A stretch of DNA of 64,000 bases, taken from NCBI GenBank assembly GCA_963738205.1, contig CAVTVQ010000007.1, positions 434,001-498,000 on the forward strand, read 5' to 3'. Shown in pieces: positions 51,233-60,041 of this stretch. How positions within the stretch are numbered: the stretch's first letter is position 1; every line of letters begins with the position of its first letter. The DNA is from DATFQE01 sp963738205. Lineage in GTDB: Bacteria > Actinomycetota > Thermoleophilia > Gaiellales > Gaiellaceae. Both the position numbers and the translations under genes were made by a program. Under the pieces are notes generated by a model that saw only the letters and a list, made by a program, of their open reading frames with translations, was not told the origin of the DNA and did not search any database.

Positions 51233-52677
51233 GCGACCGTCTCCTGCCTCCGGGTCGTCGCGACCAGCGCAACGAGCGCCAGCAGCCCCCACGTCATCGG
51301 ATCCTCGAAGAAGGCGTCGTAAAACAGGCTGTGGACGGCGATCGCGGCCAGCGCGATGCCGAACACGAGCGCCGAGCGGCCCTCGAATCCGGGCCCTGCT
51401 CGGCGGAACGCCGTGACGAGCGCGCTGCCGACCAGCCACAGGAGCAGAGCGAGGCCGACGAACCCGAGCTCCGCGGCGACCGTCACAGGTGTGTTGTGCG
51501 ACGCCGCCTTCCTCGGTTCCTCCCCGCGCAGGCCCGTGCGGTCGGCGTACGCGCGCTTGAAGCCGCCGATCCCCACGCCCGAGATCGGGTTGTCGCGGGC
51601 GATGCGCGCACCGTCGGTGATCAGGCCGAAGCGTCCGCTCGAGGCCCGGTTCAGGCCCTTCTCCGAGGCATCGAACAGCGAGTGGCGGATGCTCGGCGCC
51701 GCCATTCCCGCCGACAGCAGGACGACGGCGGCGAGCCCCGCGGCCGCCGCAGCGCGCCAGCGCCACACGAACGCGGCGGCGGCGAGCGTTCCCGCCATCA
51801 GGGCCGCGAAGCTCGACTGCGAGAACGAGAAGAGCAGCCCGACCCAGACCACCGCGATCAGGAGCGCGGCGCCGACCGCGACCCGACGGGCAGTGCCGCC
51901 GAGCACGAGCACGAGGCTGGCAAGGATCGCGATCACGAGGAACCGCCCGTAGATGGAGGGATCCCAGAACACCGAGTTGACGCGGTAGAAGGGGGCGTAG
52001 GCGTTGCCGACGATCACCTTCGGGTTCCAGAAGACGTCCCGGGTCCACCACTGGTACACGCCGATCGCAGCGAAGAGCAGGGCCATGGCTCCCAGCAGCG
52101 CGTAGAGGCGCCGCAGCGGCTCGCGCTGCCAAGGCAGTCGCGCGAGGCACACGGCGAGCACGCCGAACGGGAGGACGAAGAAGAGCAGCGTGATCGCGCC
52201 CTGGCGCGGGTCGTCGCTCCACCACAGCGACACCCCCTCCAACGCGACGAACGCGGCGAGCGGCCAGGCGATCGGCCCGAGCTCGCGGGCCTCGCCCTCG
52301 CCGCGCCACAGGCTCCACGCGAGCGCGATACCGGCGGCCGCGATGACGCCGTAGAGAGGCAGCAGCAGGTTCGCGTCCGTGTCGCCCACCTTCACGGGAA
52401 ACCGGGCCGGTACACAGAGAAGCGCTGCGAGCGGGAGGAGCCACGGCCAGCGTCGGAGCACCCACGCCCCGGCCGCAGCGACCGGAATGCCTACCGCCAC
52501 GGCCGCGACGAGCAGCTTCCCCGAGCCGCCGGGAGCGAGGTAGCCGGCGAGCAGCGCACCTCCGACCGCGACGGCACCCAGGCCCGCAAGTCGCTGCAGG
52601 CGGTCGGGTGCCACGAGCAGGGCAGCGAGACCGGCGGCGCCGAGCGTCGCGCCGATCCGGGCCAGCTCGACGCTCAC
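51229..52677 (-). CDS. O-antigen ligase-like membrane protein
   Basis: 482 residues, about 12 helices. A long loop holds NPISGVGIGGFKRAYADRTG and KAASHNTPVTVAAELG, the Wzy_C/WaaL signature around the His. GTG start overlaps the FlgD-Ig-like gene stop, TGA overlaps the PIG-L start: a three-gene unit. Second polymerase/ligase of the window, with a different partner set. Confidence 0.88.
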   Translation of the reverse strand: MSVELARIGATLGAAGLAALLVAPDRLQRLAGLGAVAVGGALLAGYLAPGGSGKLLVAAVAVGIPVAAAGAWVLRRWPWLLPLAALLCVPARFPVKVGDTDANLLLPLYGVIAAAGIALAWSLWRGEGEARELGPIAWPLAAFVALEGVSLWWSDDPRQGAITLLFFVLPFGVLAVCLARLPWQREPLRRLYALLGAMALLFAAIGVYQWWTRDVFWNPKVIVGNAYAPFYRVNSVFWDPSIYGRFLVIAILASLVLVLGGTARRVAVGAALLIAVVWVGLLFSFSQSSFAALMAGTLAAAAFVWRWRAAAAAGLAAVVLLSAGMAAPSIRHSLFDASEKGLNRASSGRFGLITDGARIARDNPISGVGIGGFKRAYADRTGLRGEEPRKAASHNTPVTVAAELGFVGLALLLWLVGSALVTAFRRAGPGFEGRSALVFGIALAAIAVHSLFYDAFFEDPMTWGLLALVALVATTRRQETVA

Positions 52678-53609
52678 GTGCGGTCTCGAGCCACGACGAC
52701 CGCGGCCGTGTCACCATGGCCCCCCGCCTCGACGAAGAGCTTGTAGGTGCCCGGCTCATCGGGCGCCTTGAGGACGAGGTAGCGCGCGCGTGCGTTCCCC
52801 TGACGGCCGGCGAACAGCCAGCCGTAGCCGCGCACGTCGGTCTTCACGCGAACGCCGAAGCGCGTCCCCGGACGCGCGCGGATCCGGCCGACCCCGAGCT
52901 CGAGGTAGCGGACGCGGACGTTCCCGGCCGGCACCGGCTCCGAGCGGTTCCCGGCGATGTCGCGGGCGGCGAGGGCAAGCTCGTACGTCCGCGGCGGCAC
53001 GCCCTTTCCGCGTCGGCGGCCGAACCACTGGAGGTTTCCCTGCGGCCGTTGGAACAAGGTGAAGCCGCGGCGCTTCCCGTTGACGAAGAGGATCGCGTGC
53101 GCGCGCTCGCTCAGACGATACGAGATCGAAACCCCGTCGGCGCGTCCGTCGCCGTCCGGCGAGATCACCCGGCGCGACACCGAGAAGCCCTGAATCTCCG
53201 GGCGCTTCGTGTCGACGAGGATCTCGTTCGGGAACGTGATCGTCTTGTGCGCGTTGGCGAGTCGGACGCGGGGCTTGTAGGCGCCGTCCGGAACGACGCC
53301 ACCCGCGTCGTCCTTGCCGTCCCAGCGCGCTTCCAGCTTCCCGCGCGCGAAGTGCCGGCCTGCGAAGAGGCTCCGCACGACCTGGCCGCGGCCGTCGACG
53401 ATCTGGAGCGTCGCCGTGTCGCCGTTCCGCAGCCGGAAGGCGATCCTCGCCCTGCTCTTGGAGCACTCGCAGACCGGCGAAAAGACCTTGGTGATGTGCG
53501 GCGACAGCACCGGGCTCTTCTCGAGCTTCAAGCCCTGGGTAACCGCGAAGGCCGCCGCCGTCCCGCCGAGCAGGAAAATCACGACGAGCGCAGAGGCGAA
53601 CCGTGACAA
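52674..53609 (-). CDS. Secreted or anchored protein with FlgD-type Ig domain
   Basis: 311 residues from TTG 53609; no ATG is available before the signal helix (residues 6-25). KVFSPVCECSKSRARIAFRLRNGDTATLQIVDGRGQVVRSL and WDGKDDAGGVVPDGAYKPRV are the FlgD_ig pattern, repeated less clearly after FSVSRRVISPDGDGRADGV. Extracytoplasmic structural protein of a cell-surface glycan operon. Divergent from a deacetylase 36 nt away. Confidence 0.78.
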   Translation of the reverse strand: MSRFASALVVIFLLGGTAAAFAVTQGLKLEKSPVLSPHITKVFSPVCECSKSRARIAFRLRNGDTATLQIVDGRGQVVRSLFAGRHFARGKLEARWDGKDDAGGVVPDGAYKPRVRLANAHKTITFPNEILVDTKRPEIQGFSVSRRVISPDGDGRADGVSISYRLSERAHAILFVNGKRRGFTLFQRPQGNLQWFGRRRGKGVPPRTYELALAARDIAGNRSEPVPAGNVRVRYLELGVGRIRARPGTRFGVRVKTDVRGYGWLFAGRQGNARARYLVLKAPDEPGTYKLFVEAGGHGDTAAVVVARDRT

Positions 53610-53645
53610 AGCCTGGCGATTGTAGTTCCGCTCTAGTCTCCCCCC

Positions 53646-54533
53646 ATGCTCCTCCTGAGCATCGACTTCGAGGACTGGCACCAGCTCGTCCACCGTCGGC
53701 TCGGTCGTGCGGACTGGGACCGCCGCGGGTCGGCGCTCGAGCGGCAGACCGAGGCGGTGCTCCAGCTGCTCGACGACATCGGCGCCCGCGCCACCTTCTT
53801 CGTGCTGGGGGTGACGGCGGAACGGTACCCCGAGCTCGTCCGTGAGGTCGCGCGGCGCGGCCACGAGCTCGCCTCGCACGGGCACGCCCACGAGCGCGTC
53901 TACGAGCAGACCCGCGACGCCTTTCGCGCCGACCTCGAGCGAGGCCTCGAGGCGTTGGAGGGTGCCGCCGGCGTGCGCGCCGTCGGCTACCGGGCACCGG
54001 CATTCTCGATCACGCGCGACACCCCCTGGGCCTACGACGTCCTAGCCGAGCTGGGCTTCGAGTACGACTCGAGCCAGTACGACTCGCCACGGATCCCGCG
54101 GCGGATCGTCCCCGTGCCACGGACGCCGTACCGCCTACGGCTCGAATCGGGCGCCGAGCTCTGGGAGCTTCCGGTCGCCGCGGCCGCCCTCGGCCGCCGC
54201 TCCCTGCCCGTGGGCGGCGGCGCCTACTGGCGCGTCCTTCCCGCCCCGCTGATCGCTCGCGCGTTGCGCGGCATCGTCGGCCGGGGTGGGGCGCCGGCGC
54301 TGTACTTCCACCCGTACGAGTTCGACCCCGAACCGCTCCGCGCGGACGCGGCTGGGCCAGCCGCTAGGCTTCGCGCGCTGCAGAGAAACGTGGCCCGCGG
54401 CGCCGTCGCGGCCCGACTGCGTAAGATCGCCGCCGAGTTCCCCTTCCTTCCTTATGGCACAGCCGTCAAAGACCTCGGAGAGCGCCCCGGAGCGGGTGCA
54501 AAAACACTTTCAGGAGCAGGCGTCCTCGTTTGA
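53646..54533 (+). CDS. Polysaccharide deacetylase (XrtA/DUF3473-associated type)
   Basis: 295 residues. LLLSIDFEDWHQL is the form of motif 1 seen in exopolysaccharide-linked deacetylases, GHELASHGHAHERV (His78, His80, His82) binds metal, and YRAPAFSIT is motif 3. The C-terminal LYFHPYEFD matches the DUF3473 end. Removes N-acetyl groups from a glycan. The 3' end overlaps the methyltransferase gene by 80 nt. Confidence 0.9.
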   Translation: MLLLSIDFEDWHQLVHRRLGRADWDRRGSALERQTEAVLQLLDDIGARATFFVLGVTAERYPELVREVARRGHELASHGHAHERVYEQTRDAFRADLERGLEALEGAAGVRAVGYRAPAFSITRDTPWAYDVLAELGFEYDSSQYDSPRIPRRIVPVPRTPYRLRLESGAELWELPVAAAALGRRSLPVGGGAYWRVLPAPLIARALRGIVGRGGAPALYFHPYEFDPEPLRADAAGPAARLRALQRNVARGAVAARLRKIAAEFPFLPYGTAVKDLGERPGAGAKTLSGAGVLV

Positions 54534-55131
54534 CGAGCTCTACGGGACCGACGAGACCAACGAGGAGGCGCCGCTCCAGCGGACGCTGAGGCCGGGGCTC
54601 TTCCGGCGCCGCGAGCTGGCCGTTTCGGTCGTCCGCTCGTACGAGAAGCCCCGGGTGCTGGACGTCGGCTGCGGCTCCGGCCGGATCGGCGAGTTCGCAC
54701 TGGAGGCCGGTGCGGGCGACTACGTCGGCAACGACTTCTCGAGGCCGATGCTCGACCTCGCCGAGAAGCGGCTCGAGCCCTACGGCGAGAAGGTGCGCTT
54801 CGTCGAGGGCGACTTCCTCGACGTCGAGCTCGACGGGCCGTACGACGTCGTGATCGCCCTCGGCCTCTTCGACTACCTGCCCGATCCCGAGCGGTTCGCG
54901 CGCCGGATGCACGACCTCACGGCGGAGGGCGGAACGGTGGTCGGCAGCTTCCCCAAGTGGTCGTGGGTGAAAGGACCGATCCGCAAGGTCCGGTACGAGT
55001 GGATCAACAACTGCCCGATCTTCAACTACACCGAGCGCGAGCTGCGGCTGATGTTCGGGGCGAGCGGCTTCCGGAACGTCGACGTGCAGAAACCGGGCCG
55101 AAGCGGCTTCCTGCTCAAAGCTGTGCGCTAG
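54454..55131 (+). CDS. SAM-dependent class I methyltransferase
   Basis: 225 residues from ATG 54454, inside the end of the deacetylase gene. RVLDVGCGSGRIGEFAL is the SAM-binding motif I, VGNDFSRPMLDLA motif post I, VIALGLFDYLPDP motif II. N-terminal 45 residues are helical. Probably modifies a sugar or lipid in the same pathway as the deacetylase. Substrate not known. Confidence 0.88.
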   Translation: MAQPSKTSESAPERVQKHFQEQASSFDELYGTDETNEEAPLQRTLRPGLFRRRELAVSVVRSYEKPRVLDVGCGSGRIGEFALEAGAGDYVGNDFSRPMLDLAEKRLEPYGEKVRFVEGDFLDVELDGPYDVVIALGLFDYLPDPERFARRMHDLTAEGGTVVGSFPKWSWVKGPIRKVRYEWINNCPIFNYTERELRLMFGASGFRNVDVQKPGRSGFLLKAVR

Positions 55132-55145
55132 TCGCAGCGGCCGCG

Positions 55146-55170
55146 AGACGCGAATCCTTCACACGCGTCT
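55146..55170 (+). terminator. Stem-loop after the methyltransferase
   Basis: AGACGCG (55146-55152) pairs perfectly with CGCGTCT (55164-55170) around an 11-nt loop, 14 nt after the stop. No U-tract. Possible terminator, or an operator for the next gene 17 nt on. Confidence 0.45.
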
Positions 55171-55187
55171 GGTAGAAAGACGCCGTC

Positions 55188-56927
55188 GTGCGGCGCTTTC
55201 TCGTTTTGGTCGCCGCGATCGCGAGCGTTCTCGCCGTCGCGCCCTCACCCGCCCGCGCAGCGGATCCCTGCGGCATCCCCACGAACGGCACGCAGTGGGT
55301 CGACTTCGCCGACGGTTCGGTGCCATTCTGGAACCGCTTCGCGAAGCCGGGCGTGATCGCCGCGGCGTCGAACCTCCTCTACCCGCCACAGCTGCGGGCC
55401 GCCGGCGCGCACACGATCTACTGGGACATGTACCTGAACAACCGCGTCGGCAACACGGTGAAGCCGGCCGACCCGGCCGTGGTCGAAGACCGCGCCAACC
55501 GGATCTTCTACCGGGCCGTCGCCTCATCGGGCTGCGCCTTCCCCTGGATGGCGCTGAACGAGCTGTTCGGCGCGTCGACGACGACGCCCTGGACGCCGCC
55601 GAATGCCCGCTACCGAGCCAACGTCCTCACCTTCGTCCGCACGCTCGCGGCGCGGGGGGCGCGTCCGTTCGTGCTCGTGCCGACCGACCCGTACGCGGCC
55701 GGTGAGGCGCTGGACTGGTGGCGCCAGGTCGCCGCGTATGCCTACATCGTGCGCGAGGTCTACTTCGCGGCCCCACAGATCGACAAGCTCGGCCCCGTGC
55801 TCGGCAGCCGCCGTGTGCGGATGGCGTTCCGCCAGGGAGTGCGTGACTTCGTCGACATGGGCATCCCACCGTCTCGGATCGGCCTCTTCCTCGGCTTCCA
55901 GGTGGGCAGCGGGACCGGGGGCCGCGAGGCGCTCGAGCGCACACGCTGGTTCCGCCACACGAAGCTGCAGGCGCTGGCGGCACGGCAGGTCGCATCCGAG
56001 CTGAAGATCCACTCGATCTGGTCGTGGGGTTGGGGCCACTGGAGCCCGAAGAAGCCCGATCCCGACAAGGAGGTCGCCGCCTGCGTCTACCTCTGGACGC
56101 GGAACCCTGCGCTCTGCGACGGCCCCGGAATGGCCGGGCCCAAGTTCAACAGCGACCTGACCGAAGGCCAGATCACGTCGCTGCGACGGGGCACCGTCTG
56201 CACGATCGGCGCCATCGAGGTGCGCGCCGCGCAGATCGGTGCGCTCGGACGCATCACCGGCGATCGCCAGGCCGCGTACACCGCGCTGGCGGCCCGGGCG
56301 GCGGCCAGCCTGCGGGCACCGGTGGCAACGACAGACGTCGTCGCGGCCGAGCGCTCGCTGATTCGGAACCGCTTCGGCACGCGAAGCTCCTATCGCGCAG
56401 CGCTGGCACGGGCGGGCGCGAACATCTCCATAGCGCGCGGCGTGCTCGCCGACGAGCTGCGCGAGGCCAGGCTGGCGCCGCACCTTCCGGCGAAGCGGCC
56501 GTCGGGCCCCGAGGTCGGCGACTACTACGAGACCTACGGCAACGCCCAGGCGCGCGCTGTCGACGTGAAGCCCGCCCCGTCCTGGCTCGGCTTCCGCAAG
56601 CGTGGCGTCGCGCTCGCGACGGTGGCGCCGGCGCAGGTGTTCTCGCTGCCGGTCGGGAAGATGACGACGATCCGAACGAGCGAAGGCGTGTTCAAGGTTC
56701 GCGCGCTCGGCAAGTCGCAGCCGCTCGCCACCTTCCCGTTCGCCCGTGCCCGCGCCGGCGTCTATGCGGCGCTGATGCGGTCTTCCCGCGAGGAGGCGTA
56801 CGACCGCTGGCTGCTTCGCCAGCAGAACTCAGCGCTGGACACCGCGATCTGCCGCCGCGACGAGCTGCCGATGGTCGGCACGGTCGACCTCACCAACCAG
56901 CTGCCCTTCCTCGAGCTCGCGTCCTAG
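55188..56927 (+). CDS. Large secreted protein of unknown function
   Basis: 579 residues from a GTG. Residues 1-24 form a signal peptide (RRFLVLVAAIASVLAV, ARAA). The N-terminal 300 residues look like a TIM-barrel-type domain with many aromatic residues (IYWDMYLNN, WMALNELFG, WSWGWGHWSPKKPD) and Cys pairs. The C-terminal part (from DYYETYGNAQARAVDVKP) has a different composition and ends WLLRQQNSALDTAICRRDELP, somewhat like C-termini of secreted SurA/PPIase-like proteins of this group. No catalytic motif certain. Confidence 0.75.
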   Translation: MRRFLVLVAAIASVLAVAPSPARAADPCGIPTNGTQWVDFADGSVPFWNRFAKPGVIAAASNLLYPPQLRAAGAHTIYWDMYLNNRVGNTVKPADPAVVEDRANRIFYRAVASSGCAFPWMALNELFGASTTTPWTPPNARYRANVLTFVRTLAARGARPFVLVPTDPYAAGEALDWWRQVAAYAYIVREVYFAAPQIDKLGPVLGSRRVRMAFRQGVRDFVDMGIPPSRIGLFLGFQVGSGTGGREALERTRWFRHTKLQALAARQVASELKIHSIWSWGWGHWSPKKPDPDKEVAACVYLWTRNPALCDGPGMAGPKFNSDLTEGQITSLRRGTVCTIGAIEVRAAQIGALGRITGDRQAAYTALAARAAASLRAPVATTDVVAAERSLIRNRFGTRSSYRAALARAGANISIARGVLADELREARLAPHLPAKRPSGPEVGDYYETYGNAQARAVDVKPAPSWLGFRKRGVALATVAPAQVFSLPVGKMTTIRTSEGVFKVRALGKSQPLATFPFARARAGVYAALMRSSREEAYDRWLLRQQNSALDTAICRRDELPMVGTVDLTNQLPFLELAS

Positions 56928-56963
56928 TCCTCCCGCCGACGCTGCGCTAACGTCGGCCCGCAG

Positions 56964-57503
56964 GTGAAATCCTTCGCCGACCTAACCCAGACCGGGAGGC
57001 GAGAGGACCGCGCTGCGCGCGTGGCTCCTGTCGCCCGTGAGGCGAGCACGCTCGAGGAGCTCCAGCAGGCGCTCGGGAACCGGGCCCTGACGCAACTGCT
57101 GTCACCGGCTCCCGCGCGGCCGTCCTACACGGTGACCGCCGACGGAATCGGCACCTTCAAGGCCAAGGCGTTCATCGGCCCTGAGCGGCGCACCGGGGGC
57201 GGGGGAGGGCGCCCGATAGAGCAGGAGCCGGACAGGGAACCGAAGGAATCAGCCCGATTCTCTTTCAGCATCGTGAAGCCGATGGACGCCTTCACAGCCA
57301 CCCTGCAGTTCTACGAGAGAGAAGGTCGACACATCCCCAGTCTCGAGGTCGCCCTCGAGAGATCGCTTCGACGGATCGTGCTCCGTTTCACCGATGTGCT
57401 CGTCGTGAGCTTCAGGCCTGACACGACGACCCAGCAGGAGACAGAGCGGCTCGAGGAGGTCGGCTTCGAAGGCAGCCTCGACCAGAAGAACTCCCGCTTC
57501 TAG
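56964..57503 (+). CDS. Hcp-like protein with N-terminal eCIS-type GNRA motif
   Basis: 179 residues from GTG 56964. LEELQQALGNRALTQLL (30-46) is the LQ..xGNRAV.LL motif seen in cargo and DUF4157 proteins of extracellular contractile injection systems. After a Gly-rich linker, residues about 95-175 follow the order of Hcp tube proteins: FSIVKPMDAFTATLQFY, HIPSLEVALE, VLRFTDVLVVSF and ETERLEEVGFEG. No sheath, baseplate or VgrG gene is in the window. Family assignment is by pattern only. Confidence 0.6.
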   Translation: MKSFADLTQTGRREDRAARVAPVAREASTLEELQQALGNRALTQLLSPAPARPSYTVTADGIGTFKAKAFIGPERRTGGGGGRPIEQEPDREPKESARFSFSIVKPMDAFTATLQFYEREGRHIPSLEVALERSLRRIVLRFTDVLVVSFRPDTTTQQETERLEEVGFEGSLDQKNSRF

Positions 57504-57527
57504 GGGCCGCTGCGGTCCGCTGCCAGG

Positions 57528-58664
57528 TCAGCGGTACGCCTCGATCAGCACGTTCGCCACCTCGCGCCGCGTGAACTGCTCCGGCGGCACCTCGCCGGTA
57601 CCCAGCATCTCCCGCACCTTCGTGCCCGAGAGAAACACGTGGTCCTCCCTGTCGTGCGGGCAGGTCTTCGCACTGGCCATCGTCCCGCAGGCCTTGCAGA
57701 AGAACGAGTGCTCAAAGAACATCGGCTCGATGTCGAGCTCGTGCGGCTCGAGGTCGTCGAAGATGAGCTGGGCGTCGTAGGTGCCGTAGTAGTCGCCGAC
57801 GCCCGCATGGTCGCGGCCGACGATGAAGTGCGAGCAGCCGTAGTTCTTGCGGCAGATGGCGTGCCAGATCGCCTCGCGGGGCCCCGCGTAGCGCATCGCC
57901 GCCGGGAACGCCGACAGCAGGACGCGGTCGTCCGGGTAGTAGCCGTCGAGCAGGACGCGGTAGCAGGCGACGCGCACGTCGGCGGGGACGTCGTCGCCCT
58001 TGGTGTCGCCGACGAGCGGATGAACGAGCAGCCCGTCGACGGTCTCGAGCGCGACCTTCGTCAGGTACTCGTGCGCGCGGTGGATCGGGTTGCGGGTCTG
58101 GAAGCCGACGACCCGCTTCCAGCGGCGCTCGGCGAACGCGGCCCGCGTGTCGGCGGGGTCGAGCGCGAGCTCGGGGAACGACGGCTCCGGCCGCTCGAAC
58201 ACGGTCACACGGCCCGCGAGGTACTTCGGCTTCTGCGCGTACAGCCGGGCGACACCGGGGTGCGCGTCGTCGGTCGTGCGGAAGCAGTTCTCGGCCTCGC
58301 GATCCTTGTCGTACTCGTAGACCTCGGCCACGTCGAGCACGGCCAGCTTGCGGCCGCTCTCGTCGGCGAGTGCGACGCGGTCGCCGGAGGGCGCCTCGTC
58401 GACGGCCAGGCAGACGGGCAGCGCCCAGGGCAGGTCGTTCGCGAGCCGCATCTCCTCGACCACCCGCTCGTAGTCCGCCCGGCCGATGAAGCCCTCGAGC
58501 GGCGAGAGCGCACCGGAGGCGAGCATGTCGAGGTCGGACACCTCGCGCGGCGTCAGCGTCACGACCGCGAGCGAGTCGAGGTCGTCCGGCCGCTCGCCGC
58601 TGCGGTCGATCAGCGCGCCGCCGTGCGGGTTGATCAGCGTGTCGGTCGCGACGGCGGCGCTCAC
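57528..58664 (-). CDS. sat: ATP sulfurylase (sulfate adenylyltransferase)
   Basis: 378 residues from GTG 58664, overlapping cysC by GTGA. PUA-like N-domain, then the catalytic QTRNPIHRAHE at 189-199 and GRDHAGVG at 283-290. The C-terminal FFCKACGTMASAKTCPHD gives Cys323, Cys326, Cys335 and His337, matching the zinc-binding insert of the Thermus-type single-chain enzyme. Makes APS from ATP and sulfate, the first step of the pathway continued by cysC and cysH. Confidence 0.96.
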   Translation of the reverse strand: MSAAVATDTLINPHGGALIDRSGERPDDLDSLAVVTLTPREVSDLDMLASGALSPLEGFIGRADYERVVEEMRLANDLPWALPVCLAVDEAPSGDRVALADESGRKLAVLDVAEVYEYDKDREAENCFRTTDDAHPGVARLYAQKPKYLAGRVTVFERPEPSFPELALDPADTRAAFAERRWKRVVGFQTRNPIHRAHEYLTKVALETVDGLLVHPLVGDTKGDDVPADVRVACYRVLLDGYYPDDRVLLSAFPAAMRYAGPREAIWHAICRKNYGCSHFIVGRDHAGVGDYYGTYDAQLIFDDLEPHELDIEPMFFEHSFFCKACGTMASAKTCPHDREDHVFLSGTKVREMLGTGEVPPEQFTRREVANVLIEAYR

Positions 58665-59341
58665 GCTGCCACCTCGACGCCCACCAGGCCGAGCTGCTCG
58701 AGCTTGGCAACGATCAAGCGGGCCGACTCCTCCGGCTCGTGCGCCTCGGTGTCGACGACGAGCTCGGGCGCCGACGGCTCCTCGTACGGGTCGTCCACGC
58801 CGGTGAAGCCCTTGATCTCGCCCTTGAACGCCTTCTCGTAGAGGCCCTTGACGTCCCGGTTCGCACACTCGTCCACCGAGGCCTTGATGAACACCTCGAC
58901 GAACGTGCCCCACTCCTCGACCAGCCCACGCGCTTTGCGGCGGGTCTCCTCGTACGGGGAGATGGCAGCCGCGATCACTGCCCCGCCTTGGCGCGTCAGG
59001 CGCGAGGCGACCCAGCCAATCCGCTCGATGTTCGTGTCGCGGTCCTCCTTGGAGAAACCGAGGCCCTTGGACAGGTGCGTGCGGACCGTGTCGCCGTCGA
59101 GGTACTCGACGACGTGGCCGCGGCGCTCGAGCTCGGGGCCGACGAGGTGCGCGATCGTGGACTTGCCGGCGCCCGAGAGGCCCGTGAACCAGAGCGTGAA
59201 GCCGCCGTCGCGGCGGGCATCGGACTCGGGGTGGTCGTGGGCGTAGATGTGGTCGGCCGCGACAGCGGCCTGTCCGCGCAGCGGACCAGGGGAGGGGGTC
59301 TGGGGGAACCGGGAGGTTCCCCCAGCAGGTGCACTAGTCAT
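58661..59341 (-). CDS. cysC: APS kinase
   Basis: 226 residues from ATG 59341. P-loop GLSGAGKST at 54-62, DGDTVR, FSKEDRDTNIERIG and FIKASVDECANRDVKGLY complete the APS kinase signature. Makes PAPS from APS. The first 40 residues are longer than in most CysC and are partly encoded by a perfect 26-nt hairpin (59300-59325). Start overlaps the cysH stop by 8 nt. Confidence 0.95.
   Translation of the reverse strand: MTSAPAGGTSRFPQTPSPGPLRGQAAVAADHIYAHDHPESDARRDGGFTLWFTGLSGAGKSTIAHLVGPELERRGHVVEYLDGDTVRTHLSKGLGFSKEDRDTNIERIGWVASRLTRQGGAVIAAAISPYEETRRKARGLVEEWGTFVEVFIKASVDECANRDVKGLYEKAFKGEIKGFTGVDDPYEEPSAPELVVDTEAHEPEESARLIVAKLEQLGLVGVEVAA
59300..59325. repeat. Perfect hairpin inside the start of cysC
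   Basis: CTGGGGGAACC (59300-59310), GGGA loop, GGTTCCCCCAG (59315-59325): an 11-bp perfect stem with a tetraloop, 16 nt downstream of the cysC start codon on the minus strand. It encodes the AGGTSRFPQ part of an atypical N-terminal extension. Could be a palindromic repeat element inserted at the gene start or a translational/transcriptional control hairpin. Confidence 0.7.
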
Positions 59342-60041
59342 TGCTCTCCTTGATCAGGGGTGCGTTGCCGTGGATGCCGCACTCGAGCTTCCCGGAACCG
59401 GCCCAGCGCCCCGCGCGCTCGTCCTCGCCCTCGCGGACGGGACGCGTGCAGGGGACGCAGCCGATCGACGGGTAGCCCGCGTCGTGCAACGGGTTGTAGG
59501 GAATCTCGTTCACCGCGAGGTAGGCGGCGACGCGCTTGGCGTCCCAGTCGACGAGCGGCTGGACCTTCCAAACGTCGTACCGCTCCGAGTGCTCGATCTT
59601 CTGCGCGTTCGCGCGCGTGGGCGACTGCTCCCGCCTGATGCCGGTGATCCACGCCTCGTAGGGCTCGAGCGCCTTCACGAGCGGCTCGACCTTGCGGATG
59701 TGACAGCAGCGGTCGGGGTTCGACTCCCACAGGTTCGGGCCCTCCGCGACCGCCTGCTCGGCCAGCGTGTAGCGGGGCGGGACGGTCTTGAGGCGGAGGC
59801 CGTAGCGTTCGACGAGCCGGTCACGCGTCTCGTAGGTCTCCTTGAACAGGATCTGCGTGTCGAGCTCGACGACGTCGATTTTCAGCCCGAGCTCGCTGAC
59901 CATGTGTACGAGCGCGGACGACTGCCGCTGCCACGAGCACGTCAGGCACATGCGGTCGCCGAAGCGCTTGTACGCCCAGAGCAGCACGTCCTCGGCGGAC
60001 ATCGCCTCGAGGTCAGGAGGAAGCAGGCTGGCGGTCGCCAA
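59334..60041 (-). CDS. cysH: APS reductase, iron-sulfur type
   Basis: 235 residues. SWQRQSSALVHM is the PP-loop-like ATP/sulfate site, CC at 112-113 and CxxC at 195-198 (IGCVPC) bind a [4Fe-4S] cluster, and ECGIHG at 220-225 holds the catalytic Cys. The CC/CxxC set is known for enzymes that reduce APS directly to sulfite with thioredoxin. Overlaps comA by 29 nt and cysC by 8 nt. Confidence 0.94.
   Translation of the reverse strand: MATASLLPPDLEAMSAEDVLLWAYKRFGDRMCLTCSWQRQSSALVHMVSELGLKIDVVELDTQILFKETYETRDRLVERYGLRLKTVPPRYTLAEQAVAEGPNLWESNPDRCCHIRKVEPLVKALEPYEAWITGIRREQSPTRANAQKIEHSERYDVWKVQPLVDWDAKRVAAYLAVNEIPYNPLHDAGYPSIGCVPCTRPVREGEDERAGRWAGSGKLECGIHGNAPLIKESND

Noticed and set aside
56964..57503. 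A type VI secretion system.
   Set aside because: Only one Hcp-like protein is seen; no sheath, VgrG, TssJLM or ClpV gene is in the window, and the organism appears monoderm.
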